This document shows positions 1-7,829 of a stretch of DNA of 64,000 bases, piece after piece. Location: positions 1-64,000 of the forward strand of contig JBAZKW010000001.1 of NCBI GenBank assembly GCA_041650595.1. The letters are read 5' to 3'. The notes beneath the pieces are model-generated. The model saw only the letters and a program-made list of their open reading frames with translations, did not search any database and had not been told where the DNA came from. Positions within the stretch are counted from its first letter, which is position 1, and every line of letters begins with the position of its first letter. The translations under genes and the position numbers were made by a program. This DNA is from CALFCX01 sp041650595. GTDB taxonomy: Bacteria; Margulisbacteria; WOR-1; JAKLHX01.

Positions 1-1
1 G

Positions 2-124
2 GTTGATATTGCCTCTTTTATCCCTATTCTCCTTGACGATCTTGGTGTTTACTATTCGAAATACTTTTCTGACCCCGTACCTGTATATGATGTGCCTGAA
101 CTGGCCAATTATGCTGGTTTATGA
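2..124 (+). CDS. 3' end of a protein gene cut by the window edge
   Basis: An open frame enters from the left edge and ends at TGA 122-124, giving the last 40 residues of a protein (ending VPELANYAGL). There is no recognisable motif in this piece. It is convergent with the 738-aa gene that ends at 168, leaving 43 nt between them. The open frame and ordinary residue composition suggest a real C-terminus, but the family cannot be named from so little. Confidence 0.5.
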   Translation, partial: VDIASFIPILLDDLGVYYSKYFSDPVPVYDVPELANYAGL

Positions 125-167
125 AATTAGCAACATTTGAGTTTATCCGGCGTATAGCACAAAATAC

Positions 168-2384
168 CTATGGTTGCATATAATACAAAGCAAAGTATGG
201 CAAATTACTCAATGATAGGTAAGCAAGAACCTCGTCTGACAGCAAATCTCTTTCCTTCAGCCATTTAATCGCATGTTCAGACTTGGAGCTTTTTGGGTCA
301 GAAGCTGTTTTCAGCTTTTCCTTCGCATCTTTTTCTATCTCTTTATTTTCATGATTTAAAGAAGCTTCAGCAGCCTTGCTAAGGAGTGCCTTGGCTTTTG
401 TGGAGACATATGGAACGGGACTCAGCGAAAGATATAGCAATATTTCCGGCCCCAACAATTTCTTATTGTTGAGTTGGCCGTATGCCAATACCGCCGTCCC
501 TCCCTTAAAAGCCTTATCCAGAAGGTTCCCTATTCCGACTTTTCCGGCCGCGTACCTAATTGCAAGGTTGCGCAAATGAGTTCTTATGGTACTTTGCAAT
601 TCAGGCATTTTTGAAACAAGGGTTAAGAACTTCCTCGCTTGCGCAGCTCCGAAGGGTTTTGAGGAAAATAGCCTTGCAGCTATTTCATCAACATTATCTG
701 CGTTTGATCTCATCTTTGCTTTTACATGAGTTGCAACAGACTGTTGAACATCCTTATTGCGGCTGCATAAAAGGAATAAAAGCATGTCCGAAGAAAGCTC
801 ATTCATTTTTAGTTTTTTCAGTGCAACAATAGCACTCCTGTCAGAGCTATAAGCGACCAATAAAAGACCAGCTATGGAAACGTTCGGATGATTTATGATC
901 CTTAGCTTTATTTCCGGTGAAGGGCTGTTTGCAAGTTCTTCCAGATCATCGGCCGACAATTTGTTGCCGAGGTTGTCAAAAGCAGACTGGGCAAGTATTT
1001 CAATGTTATTACGAGATAAGCGGGGATCGGGAGTGATAAAGACCTCTTTTGGTTGTCTTCCTCCTTTTCTTACAAATGCCATCAAGGTCTTTTTCTCAGT
1101 ATTTGGATGAGCAGCTAGTTCTTCGGAAAGCAGCTCTCTGGAAAATAGGACATCTATATCTTTTGCTTCAAAAGGTGTGTGTGCATTAAAGTGATCAAAG
1201 ATACGCGCCCCGAGTTGGCTTTGAGTAACATCGCTATCCAAAATACCTGTTGACACAAAGTACTGAGCAAGAGTTCTCAATACAACATCATTTTTACTGC
1301 ATGCCAGCATAGTGATCTGAAGAGGCGTTAAGGTTCTTGGGTCAAGCCTTTCTAAAGCTTTTATGGCACATCTCTCCGGCAACATAGCAAGCTTGACAAG
1401 CGTATCAGTTGAGGTGACCGGATGATCAATAACAGCATCTTTTACAGATCGATTAGCAGAATTGGCCAACATGTTTAAGGTTTGGGATCCTTGATAAAGC
1501 CTTTCTATAGCTACCTGGTCTTGCTCTCGCCCGTCATAGATCTTTGAAAGCAGATATTTTTCTTCTTCGGACATTTCACCTTTGACTATAAGCATTCCGC
1601 TAGAGGCATTGTAATTATATTTTGTTTTGTTGGCCTGGCAAAATAAAACAAGATCTCCCGAAAATGAAACCTTTATTTTTGTTTCTTTTTTTCTGCTTAA
1701 CATCCCCCTCTTGTGAAGCGCTTTGAACGCTACAAGCGCATATCCCTCTCCTTCACAGGCAAGCTTGAATAAAATGGAATCCGGCGTATTTTTGTGACCG
1801 GCGATCCAATTAAATGGGGCATTTTCGGTCCTGCCAAATAATCTGGCTAAAAAGAAAGGTCTATATCCAGGGACTTTTTTTATTGGAAGACCGGCCAATT
1901 TATCAGGCGAACACCCGGTTTTTATAAGCTTGTAAAGGCTAAAAATAGCGTTAGGAGATTTTTCTTTTGCTTCTTCAATCAGATATCCCTGACGCATTGC
2001 TTCATGAAGAAAACTTGTTCCGGATTCCCCTTCTTTTGTACCCAATATTCTACTTGTTGCACTCGGCCATCTTGACAGTACGGCCCGCAGGACGGTACTG
2101 ATCTCTTTTTGTTTTGTATTAGCTGGTATCGTTATGCTCGAAATACCGGCTTTTTGCAATGTCCTTGCGGCACTTGTGGACCCTAAGCATTGTTCTGATC
2201 CGTTTGTATCTAATACTACTTGAGAATTCCTGATAAACAATTTCGTATTACCTGATGTTGAGGCGCTGGCAACTTCCCGTGCGAGGTTTCGCGGAGCTAT
2301 AGGATGGAATATCCTGTTGTATGAAAGACCTAATCGTGAAATGGTCCTATTCCCGTAGTTTAGATTTACTTTGACGATTGCCAT
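168..2384 (-). CDS. Unrecognised 738-aa protein with HEAT/LRV-like helical repeats; paralogue of the 410-aa protein at 4420-5652
   Basis: I do not recognise the function. The N-terminus carries a conserved block (NRTISRLGLSYNRIFHP, about residues 12-28) that reappears in the 410-aa protein as NRSISRVGLLVNRAIHP. A second shared block follows near residues 77-105 (LQKAGISSITIP / LEKSGVSEMELP). From about residue 200 on, short helical units of the type 'LxxLAxxPxxxVRxxVAxHPxxxxxxLxxLA' recur, as in leucine-rich-variant or HEAT-like solenoids, which usually bind proteins. There is no signal peptide or clear membrane span. The start at 2384 follows a GGAG ribosome-binding site 8 nt away. A sigma-28-type promoter lies 55 nt upstream. 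Seen: paralogy, repeats and promoter. Inferred: a scaffold or binding protein co-regulated with surface genes. Confidence 0.75.
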   Translation of the reverse strand: MAIVKVNLNYGNRTISRLGLSYNRIFHPIAPRNLAREVASASTSGNTKLFIRNSQVVLDTNGSEQCLGSTSAARTLQKAGISSITIPANTKQKEISTVLRAVLSRWPSATSRILGTKEGESGTSFLHEAMRQGYLIEEAKEKSPNAIFSLYKLIKTGCSPDKLAGLPIKKVPGYRPFFLARLFGRTENAPFNWIAGHKNTPDSILFKLACEGEGYALVAFKALHKRGMLSRKKETKIKVSFSGDLVLFCQANKTKYNYNASSGMLIVKGEMSEEEKYLLSKIYDGREQDQVAIERLYQGSQTLNMLANSANRSVKDAVIDHPVTSTDTLVKLAMLPERCAIKALERLDPRTLTPLQITMLACSKNDVVLRTLAQYFVSTGILDSDVTQSQLGARIFDHFNAHTPFEAKDIDVLFSRELLSEELAAHPNTEKKTLMAFVRKGGRQPKEVFITPDPRLSRNNIEILAQSAFDNLGNKLSADDLEELANSPSPEIKLRIINHPNVSIAGLLLVAYSSDRSAIVALKKLKMNELSSDMLLFLLCSRNKDVQQSVATHVKAKMRSNADNVDEIAARLFSSKPFGAAQARKFLTLVSKMPELQSTIRTHLRNLAIRYAAGKVGIGNLLDKAFKGGTAVLAYGQLNNKKLLGPEILLYLSLSPVPYVSTKAKALLSKAAEASLNHENKEIEKDAKEKLKTASDPKSSKSEHAIKWLKERDLLSDEVLAYLSLSNLPYFALYYMQP

Positions 2385-2439
2385 ATTTATCTCCGGATGA
2401 AAGAGGGTGCTATGAGAGCCTTGCCCCCTTCTACAATGT

Positions 2440-2467
2440 TATCGTGATAATAAACATGTAATTTCAT
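2440..2467 (-). promoter_or_regulatory. Sigma-28-type promoter for the 738-aa gene
   Basis: Read leftward: ATGAAA, exactly 17 nt, CGATA (then A). It follows the same layout as six other sites in the window, with ATGAAA in place of GTGAAA. The -10 element ends 55 nt before the start codon at 2384. Confidence 0.6.
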
Positions 2468-2508
2468 CGGTTTTGTGTATAAATTGGCATTATTTGATCG
2501 CGCTGCAA

Positions 2509-3258
2509 TCAATACCAGCCCAGAAGAAGCTTTCCCAGGGATAACGATGGAAGCTGCTTTATTTCTTCTTTAGTGATCATTCTATATCCCATTTTCCCTA
2601 ATGGGTTGTACCATGATACCTGTTTTTTTTCTTCTTCTGTGAGAGGAATGGCCACTGTCAGCCGAGTTAGCCCGGTTTCTGCGGTTTTTTCAGGCGTTTG
2701 GATTTCCGGATTAATTATTTCGTTTGCTATTTCAGGTGTTTTCTCGGTCTTTTCTTCGGGCTTGATTCTAGCCACGTCCTGATCTTTCACGATCTTACTT
2801 ATCACTTCATCATTTCTTTGGTCCATTGGATAAGGAGTATAAAACCACGAATATGGACGCCATAACTTGCGTTCCCTGTACCATTTAATGCCGTCTTCTG
2901 AATAGAGCTTGGGCGAATACCAGTGGGGCTTGATAGTGTATTTTGCGTTGTTGATATCTATCGGAGCTGAAGGAAACCATGTCAAAGGGTTATCCCATTT
3001 ACTTGTTTCTTTGTTCTTTGTCTCAGTGTTGTCGGCTTCAACGGAGCTCGGATCGACTTTCTGGTCTTTTACCGGTGCTGGTGCAGCTTCTAATACTTGT
3101 GGGGCGTCGTCTTGTTTTGCAAGTAAATATGTCGCACTGTCTGCGGCCATTAAGAAAATTGCTGGTCTTCCGAGAGAAAGAACACTTCTTTTGTTTGTAT
3201 CTGTTCTTTCGGAGCTCCCTAGATTTATAGTATTTACAGCCGATATTTGCATGCTCAC
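2509..3258 (-). CDS. Unrecognised 249-aa protein, Trp/Tyr/Pro-rich centre
   Basis: No family is recognised. Residues 1-45 include a moderately hydrophobic stretch (near SLGRPAIFLMAADSATYLL) but no typical signal peptide. Residues 55-90 are charged and low in complexity. The centre (about 88-150) is unusually rich in W, Y and P (motifs WDNPLTWFP, KPHWYSP, WRPYSWFYTPYP). A Glu/Lys/Pro/Thr-rich linker leads to a C-terminal segment with WYNPLGKMGYRM. The centre and the C-terminus share a 'W-x-(N/S)-P-L/Y' pattern, so an internal repeat is possible. A sigma-28-type promoter lies only 24 nt upstream of ATG 3258, and an AAGGG ribosome-binding site fits that start. It is placed with the two paralogous repeat proteins under the same promoter type, so a shared process is likely but unknown. 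Confidence 0.65.
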   Translation of the reverse strand: MSMQISAVNTINLGSSERTDTNKRSVLSLGRPAIFLMAADSATYLLAKQDDAPQVLEAAPAPVKDQKVDPSSVEADNTETKNKETSKWDNPLTWFPSAPIDINNAKYTIKPHWYSPKLYSEDGIKWYRERKLWRPYSWFYTPYPMDQRNDEVISKIVKDQDVARIKPEEKTEKTPEIANEIINPEIQTPEKTAETGLTRLTVAIPLTEEEKKQVSWYNPLGKMGYRMITKEEIKQLPSLSLGKLLLGWY

Positions 3259-3282
3259 ACCCTTTTTACAGTCACGATAGTA

Positions 3283-3310
3283 TATCGACAGTTTTTTTGG
3301 GGAATTTCAC
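3283..3310 (-). promoter_or_regulatory. Sigma-28-type promoter for the 249-aa gene
   Basis: Read leftward: GTGAAA, 17 nt, CGATA. The -10 ends 24 nt before ATG 3258, leaving room for a short leader with an AAGGG ribosome-binding site. Confidence 0.7.
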
Positions 3311-3383
3311 GCAATTTGCATTTCAGGTAGGAAAGTATGGGGACATGGTGACCCCCTCAGTAAGCTATTAAGGATTAGATGTC

Positions 3384-4262
3384 TTAAGTGAAAAACCTCC
3401 CAAAGAAGCTTTTTTTGGGCGCAAATTGCTTTGTCCAATCTGGGTCCAATAATCCGAACCAAAGGGGTGCGATTTCCTTAGCACCGGTAACACAGATTTG
3501 TTTGGCAGTTTCGTATTCTTCACCAAGGGGAGTATGTTGACTAAAAGGAGCTCTTTTAACTTGGGGGGACATCACACGTATTGCTCTTCTTATTTTGCCT
3601 TCGGCCATCTTTTCTCTTATTTTTTCAAGTTTCCTTAATGGCGTTAGTAAAGAAAACTCGAGGCCATCGATTTTTCTTCCGTTTACTATACAATTTGTTT
3701 GAAAAACAAATTCAAAAACGCCTCTTTGAGGGAAATAAATACCAGCATAATTCGAGAAATTAAATTGTCCGACTGTCATCCAATTTAACAGTTCCATCGT
3801 ATTGGTAAGCCGATCATCAATAATGCCTCTGCTTTTCCAGACTTCTTCAAACTCGTCAGCTATTTGCTGCTCATTTGAAGAGCTAATCAGTTTTCCGGTT
3901 CCGGCATTTATTGATTCTATAACTCCAGGTGTTAAGGAGCATATTTCCTCTCCGGCAACCAACGCCCAATCTCTTACATGGGCCTCTGTTGAAACCATAA
4001 CAGGTTTTGCTTCCATCGATAGATCTTTGCATGCTTCCAGCAAATAATGAGTAGATTCCACGCAATCCCAACCAGGATAGTATCTGCGGTTATCTAACTC
4101 TCTTGGTTGTGAGGCTCTTAGCCTAAGTTCCATTGTCCTTTGTGGACTTTCGGCAACAATTCTTGCGGAAGGGTGATGGAAGAATGGGAGATATCCATAT
4201 TCTTCCATTGGGAACATTCCCTTCGCAAATGCCATGACAACTGACATCTTGCTGATTGTCAT
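3384..4262 (-). CDS. Unrecognised protein, possibly transglutaminase/cysteine-protease-like
   Basis: 292 aa as called from 4262. No good ribosome-binding site precedes that ATG; an internal ATG at 4205 (MEEYGYLPF) has AAGGG in front and may be the true start. There is no signal peptide or membrane span. Around residues 66-110 the order D-C67-x-E, an amphipathic helix, then a strand ending in H95 followed by W99 and a short strand and TPG turn resembles the Cys-His core of transglutaminase-like folds. This is a shape argument only; no family signature is complete. The C-terminal half has basic helices and ends in Phe/Lys-rich residues. The gene lies 157 nt downstream of the 410-aa gene and has no visible promoter of its own, so it could be read from the sigma-28-type promoter at 5677-5704. 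Confidence 0.6.
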   Translation of the reverse strand: MTISKMSVVMAFAKGMFPMEEYGYLPFFHHPSARIVAESPQRTMELRLRASQPRELDNRRYYPGWDCVESTHYLLEACKDLSMEAKPVMVSTEAHVRDWALVAGEEICSLTPGVIESINAGTGKLISSSNEQQIADEFEEVWKSRGIIDDRLTNTMELLNWMTVGQFNFSNYAGIYFPQRGVFEFVFQTNCIVNGRKIDGLEFSLLTPLRKLEKIREKMAEGKIRRAIRVMSPQVKRAPFSQHTPLGEEYETAKQICVTGAKEIAPLWFGLLDPDWTKQFAPKKSFFGRFFT

Positions 4263-4419
4263 AGTTCAACCTTGGTCTTCTGATGATTACCCAAGAAATA
4301 ATATGCTATCTTTATATGCATTTCTTGTCTTGATTGGAGCCAAATCATTTTGTATTTTTACCGTTTTTACATTAGAGCAAAAAATCATGATCTTTTCTTT
4401 TTACCCCACTACTTTGTCA

Positions 4420-5652
4420 TCATGAACGACCCAACGACGACAACCGAGGGTAGCTATGATCATCACGAAGTTTTCCGACGAGCTCCGGATAAATACTTTC
4501 CAGTTCAGCAAGAATCGCAGCTCTTTTTGTCTCATCATGAGAGGATAAAATGTCTCGAACAAAGGATGTGTCAATTTCACAATGGGATTTTTCCGGAGAA
4601 ATTACCGTTTCTTCGTATTTATAAACAGGCCAATCTGAATACATATAATCTATTGTTTGCGATTTCCCCTTCTGTTCTATTTGATCGATTACCTTAATGG
4701 GATTTCTTTTAGTCAAAGTTTTAATTGTTTTAGCTATATTCTTATCAGTAGCAAGAGGGTGTCTCGCAATTGCACACAATACTCTTTTATTTTTAGAATG
4801 CGCAAGCTGAGATAACATATCTGAAGACAATCCTCTTTTGCTTAGGGTCGTATATGCGTCAAAGGCGTAACGATTGTCTATTAAAGCCAACTTGATAAAC
4901 ACAGTATTTGGGGCATCTGCGTGCAAAGCCAGCCATCTATTTTTCAGAGTTGTATTCCACTTTAACAGCCTACCCATCTGCCAATGTAAATACCTTAAAG
5001 AATTCATGCCTTTTTCTCGAATGCCACGAGTTGCTAAAGCTAAAAGCCAACTAGAATACCCTCCTAGCGCTCCGACAATCACTGCTGTTCCACCTTCACC
5101 GGGCCTAGAATTATTAAATACCAAAACAGCAGGCAATATCGATCCCGCTAAAATTGCTATGGTAGTGAATACAAAATCATCATCATGTATATATCTCAAA
5201 GGATTTTCTCTTTCATAGAATTCTTTCCACGTAAACGGCATCTCTATCTTTTGCCCGGTATTTGCATCTACAATATCCATCGCAACAGGCACATCCGCTA
5301 ATAATCGTTCAGCCTTCGACAGCGTCCTCGTCGTCACCGCCCTAAAAATACTCCCAATCTGATTTGCGGCAGTGCCTTGCGGTAGCTCCATCTCACTGAC
5401 TCCCGATTTTTCAAGCAGTTTGGCATATAATGGTAAATCTATTGCGGTTTCCCCAAGCTCTGTCTGTACGGTAATTCCTGTCTGTGACGGCTTGATCTTT
5501 ACAGCGCATATTTGTGTGAGATTTCCGACCTCTCTGCCAAATCTTCTTGCTACAAGCGGATGTATTGCTCTATTTACAAGCAATCCCACTCTTGAAATGC
5601 TCCTGTTTGCCAGATTCATCGTCACGACCGGTCTTGCTAATATTGTTGCCAT
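4420..5652 (-). CDS. Unrecognised 410-aa protein with two membrane segments; paralogue of the 738-aa protein
   Basis: The first ~115 residues align with those of the 738-aa protein at 168-2384 (NRSISRVGLLVNRAIHP block, then LEKSGVSEMELP and a following 'FRAV'). A second shared stretch near residues 240-320 (KLAL...YAFDAYTTLSKRGLSS, then ARHPLATDKNIAKTIKTL) matches the HEAT/LRV-like units of the larger protein. Unlike it, this one has two hydrophobic segments, about residues 160-182 (TTIAILAGSILPAVLVF) and 190-208, so it may sit in the membrane with both domains on one side. ATG 5652 follows AGGAGG at good spacing. A sigma-28-type promoter lies 24 nt upstream. Function unknown. The shared N-terminal block with different C-termini suggests a targeting or assembly module. 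Confidence 0.7.
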   Translation of the reverse strand: MATILARPVVTMNLANRSISRVGLLVNRAIHPLVARRFGREVGNLTQICAVKIKPSQTGITVQTELGETAIDLPLYAKLLEKSGVSEMELPQGTAANQIGSIFRAVTTRTLSKAERLLADVPVAMDIVDANTGQKIEMPFTWKEFYERENPLRYIHDDDFVFTTIAILAGSILPAVLVFNNSRPGEGGTAVIVGALGGYSSWLLALATRGIREKGMNSLRYLHWQMGRLLKWNTTLKNRWLALHADAPNTVFIKLALIDNRYAFDAYTTLSKRGLSSDMLSQLAHSKNKRVLCAIARHPLATDKNIAKTIKTLTKRNPIKVIDQIEQKGKSQTIDYMYSDWPVYKYEETVISPEKSHCEIDTSFVRDILSSHDETKRAAILAELESIYPELVGKLRDDHSYPRLSSLGRS

Positions 5653-5676
5653 TGTATTGGTCCTCCTGTGGCTATG

Positions 5677-5704
5677 TATCGACAGGAATTACGGGAAATT
5701 TCAC
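5677..5704 (-). promoter_or_regulatory. Sigma-28-type promoter for the 410-aa gene
   Basis: Read leftward: GTGAAA, 17 nt, CGATA. The -10 ends 24 nt before ATG 5652, the same distance as at the 249-aa gene. Confidence 0.7.
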
Positions 5705-5762
5705 CCGATTTTAAAATTGATATTTGTGGAAATATTCCACATTTGAAGCGGGCCGTAAGAAG

Positions 5763-6518
5763 CTAAGCGATCTGACGGTTTATTTCATCTTCCAAGGCGC
5801 GGGGAAAACTCCGTATTATTGCCTGGTGATCTGCCGGGAGGAAGGCGCCTAACTCTAGGCGAAAATCAACCGATTTCGCTTGGGCCACTATCAGGCTTTT
5901 GACTTTAGAAAGCTTTGTTTTTTGTTCCGAAGAAAGCATCCCTTTTCTCATTATGAAATACAGGTCATAATAGTCGCGGGGTTTTTTTCGCTCTAGGAGC
6001 GCTCCGAATATCTTTTCATTCACCAGCTCGTTTTGAGGTAAATGGACGATATTATAGGTTGGCGCAAAATCATTTGCGATAATATCAATTTCACCTGTTG
6101 TTAAATCGCCGCTTCTCGAAGAAATATTGAGCTCGACATCCAAAGGAGGTTGATCCAACATTCTAAATGTGATGATACCAAAATATCCGCCGCTGGTTAT
6201 TCCGGATTTTTTCCCTATTTCCGAATTTATGCCCGTATTGCCGATCTCCGCCAGGGCTTTTCCAAGAGTCTTTTCCATAAAGGTATTAATTTGCCAATCG
6301 GGAACCCCGGAAAGTGAAAAATCCAGATCTTCCGAGAATCTAGGACTCCCGTATATTATGCGGAGAGCGGTCCCGCCTTTGAAAAGCAGTCTGTTAGAGT
6401 CCGGAAGCGAATACAAAATGCTCAGGAAAACGTGCTGAAAATATTCCCTTATAATGTTAGGGAAAAGAGCGGATTGATATTGTCTGCTTAGTTTTTCAAG
6501 GTTGTCAATTGAGATCAT
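5763..6518 (-). CDS. AbiEii-like nucleotidyltransferase toxin
   Basis: 251 aa, about the usual size for the AbiEii/COG2253 family. Residues 43-70 hold the family nucleotidyltransferase signature: LFKGGTALRIIYGSPRFSED followed by LDF, that is GG-T-A-L plus the D-x-D metal site. A downstream LVNEKIFGALLERKKPRDYYD segment matches the conserved lysine/RDxYD region of the family. In type IV toxin-antitoxin systems such enzymes use nucleotides to inactivate a cellular target and give abortive phage defence. ATG 6518 overlaps the TGA of the upstream AbiEi-like gene in ATGA, the usual antitoxin-toxin arrangement, so the two are translationally coupled. The family call is secure; toxicity is inferred from family and context. 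Confidence 0.9.
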   Translation of the reverse strand: MISIDNLEKLSRQYQSALFPNIIREYFQHVFLSILYSLPDSNRLLFKGGTALRIIYGSPRFSEDLDFSLSGVPDWQINTFMEKTLGKALAEIGNTGINSEIGKKSGITSGGYFGIITFRMLDQPPLDVELNISSRSGDLTTGEIDIIANDFAPTYNIVHLPQNELVNEKIFGALLERKKPRDYYDLYFIMRKGMLSSEQKTKLSKVKSLIVAQAKSVDFRLELGAFLPADHQAIIRSFPRALEDEINRQIA

Positions 6519-7114
6519 GTCAGCGCCTCTTTGATAGATGCGATAAGTTTTGGGTTATTAAAACCCAGGGCATACCGTGCCGCTTTGCCCGCATTTATCT
6601 TTTTTTTAACAAATCTGTCGAGAGGCTTTTTCCCGGAGCGCAGGCGGAAATAATTGAGATCGACAAAAGCCTTTTCGGCGTCCGCGATCCTAAAACTTAG
6701 ACCCTTTTGTTGTTCTATTGAGTAGCCCGCAAACGCTTCTTTTTTGATCTTACGATAAGAAAAGACCCGGCCCAAGGCTTCAAATTGACGGGTGGTTTTG
6801 GTCGTTACAGATGTAATTTCGTATACCGTTTCCGGAATAATGTTGTGGTAGGACAAGGCAAACTCCAGAGAAATATATGACGGCTCATACAGTTTATTTG
6901 CGAGAAAGAGCTCTGAAGGAAGCGTGTCCGGAAGCGAGTACAGGCCCCTTTTTACGCGGACAATAGCGCCTTTTTTTAAATACCTGTGCAGAAGAAAAGT
7001 CGCGGCTACTTTTGAAACTCCAAAGAGCCTTTGAATATCAACAAGAGAGAAAAGGGGAAGTTTTTTCCCTTTGATCTTTCGCTCAAAATCATACCAATTC
7101 ACTAACTTAGCCAT
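6515..7114 (-). CDS. AbiEi-like antitoxin / winged-helix regulator
   Basis: 199 aa from ATG 7114. An earlier ATG at 7135 lies upstream of the promoter's -10 box, so it is rejected. The N-terminal ~80 residues form a winged helix (LFSLVDIQRLFGVSKVAATFLLHRYLKKGAIVRVKRGLYSL split by turns), as in AbiEi/COG5340 proteins. The rest includes the family pattern PSYISLEFAL...YHNIIPE...ITSVTTK. Proteins of this family bind promoter repeats, repress their own operon and neutralise the partner AbiEii. It overlaps the toxin gene by four bases. The promoter TTGACA-N17-TATATT ends 6 nt before the ATG, so the transcript should be leaderless. The window shows no inverted repeat that clearly serves as its operator. 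Confidence 0.85.
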   Translation of the reverse strand: MAKLVNWYDFERKIKGKKLPLFSLVDIQRLFGVSKVAATFLLHRYLKKGAIVRVKRGLYSLPDTLPSELFLANKLYEPSYISLEFALSYHNIIPETVYEITSVTTKTTRQFEALGRVFSYRKIKKEAFAGYSIEQQKGLSFRIADAEKAFVDLNYFRLRSGKKPLDRFVKKKINAGKAARYALGFNNPKLIASIKEALT

Positions 7115-7120
7115 ATTGCT

Positions 7121-7149
7121 AATATACCAAAACATATTGATTTTGTCAA
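7121..7149 (-). promoter_or_regulatory. Sigma-70 promoter of the AbiE-like operon
   Basis: Read leftward: TTGACA at 7149-7144, 17 nt, TATATT at 7126-7121 with an extended TGG before it. The box ends 6 nt before ATG 7114, placing the transcription start at about the A of the start codon (leaderless). Confidence 0.75.
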
Positions 7150-7295
7150 TACCGAAAAACTATGGATTTCACAAATTCGTTGGCTTCTTCAAGCCATTTG
7201 AGGCGGGCGGACAAGGGCATTTTAGAATATTCAAGAAGTTTTTCTTTTGGGATCTTAACAAGACCTTTTTTGAAAATGTTATTTGTTTGCTTCAT
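7146..7295 (-). CDS. Small 49-aa partner ORF of the nucleotidyltransferase
   Basis: An ATG at 7295 opens a 49-residue frame ending at TGA 7148-7146 (MKQTNNIFKKGLVKIPKEKL, then LEYSKMPLSARLKWLEEANE, then FVKSIVFRY). It overlaps the end of the 162-aa nucleotidyltransferase gene by 17 nt, so translation is probably coupled. The sequence is basic and amphipathic, with a 'MPLSARLKWLEEANEFV' stretch of the kind seen in small proteins that accompany nucleotidyltransferase-type genes. That resemblance is from memory of gene neighbourhoods and not a domain match. It may be the antitoxin-like or regulatory partner. Its stop lies at the edge of the promoter of the next gene. Confidence 0.6.
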   Translation of the reverse strand: MKQTNNIFKKGLVKIPKEKLLEYSKMPLSARLKWLEEANEFVKSIVFRY

Positions 7296-7767
7296 CCCTT
7301 AATTCCTCCAGCATTTTTATATCCATCATGTCCTGATCCCGTGCCGAGAGTTTTTTGAGCTCAATAAGATCGTCAAAAGATATAACATCTACAACTGTGT
7401 TCTCAGCTCTTTTTGTCTGTTTTCTTGAGTAAGCTTTCTCAAAATCTAAGGGATTTTCTACGAAGACGTCAATGATCTTATAGTCATCTTTCACGAAGGA
7501 AAAAACTACCATATTCTTTTCTTTGGCCCATTTCTTTCTTAAGGCTTCACTTGCAAGATCTTCCATTTTTACCGGAAGTTTTGGGATGAACTTCAATTGT
7601 TTTAAGACCCCGAAGAACTTAGTAAGATTATCTTTGGAAAGGTCAAGCATCATATCTATATCGGCAGTGAACCTGACTACTCCGTGGAGCACAAGAGCAA
7701 CCCCGCCAACGACCAAATATTTTACCTTTGACCGGTTTAATAGGTCGAATAGTTCCAGATAGTACAT
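7279..7767 (-). CDS. Nucleotidyltransferase, DUF6036/MNT-like
   Basis: 162 aa from ATG 7767; the longer frame from 7797 is rejected because a TATAAT box (7782-7777) lies between the two starts. Residues 16-40 hold the minimal nucleotidyltransferase site VKYLVVGGVALVLHGVVRFT followed by ADIDM: a GG motif, then T-x-D-x-D. The rest (DLASEALRKKW, VDVISFDDLIELKKLSARDQD) matches the DUF6036-type families often found in mobile or toxin-antitoxin contexts. It overlaps the 49-aa ORF downstream and sits next to the AbiE-like pair, giving two nucleotidyltransferase modules side by side. The substrate is unknown. Confidence 0.8.
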   Translation of the reverse strand: MYYLELFDLLNRSKVKYLVVGGVALVLHGVVRFTADIDMMLDLSKDNLTKFFGVLKQLKFIPKLPVKMEDLASEALRKKWAKEKNMVVFSFVKDDYKIIDVFVENPLDFEKAYSRKQTKRAENTVVDVISFDDLIELKKLSARDQDMMDIKMLEELRDEANK

Positions 7768-7776
7768 TTGAAAAGG

Positions 7777-7782
7777 ATTATA
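7777..7782 (-). promoter_or_regulatory. Extended -10 box before the nucleotidyltransferase gene
   Basis: Read leftward: TGCTATAAT, with the box ending 9 nt before ATG 7767. No convincing -35 is seen; the TG extension may compensate. It implies a leaderless or nearly leaderless transcript. Confidence 0.5.
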
Positions 7783-7829
7783 GCATAAAGAGCTCAAAAA
7801 TCATGCGCACATGCTGTTTTACAAGCAGA

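Noticed and set aside
7115..7135. Upstream ATG for the AbiEi-like gene
   Set aside because: The TATATT box of a TTGACA-N17 promoter lies between this ATG and the one at 7114.
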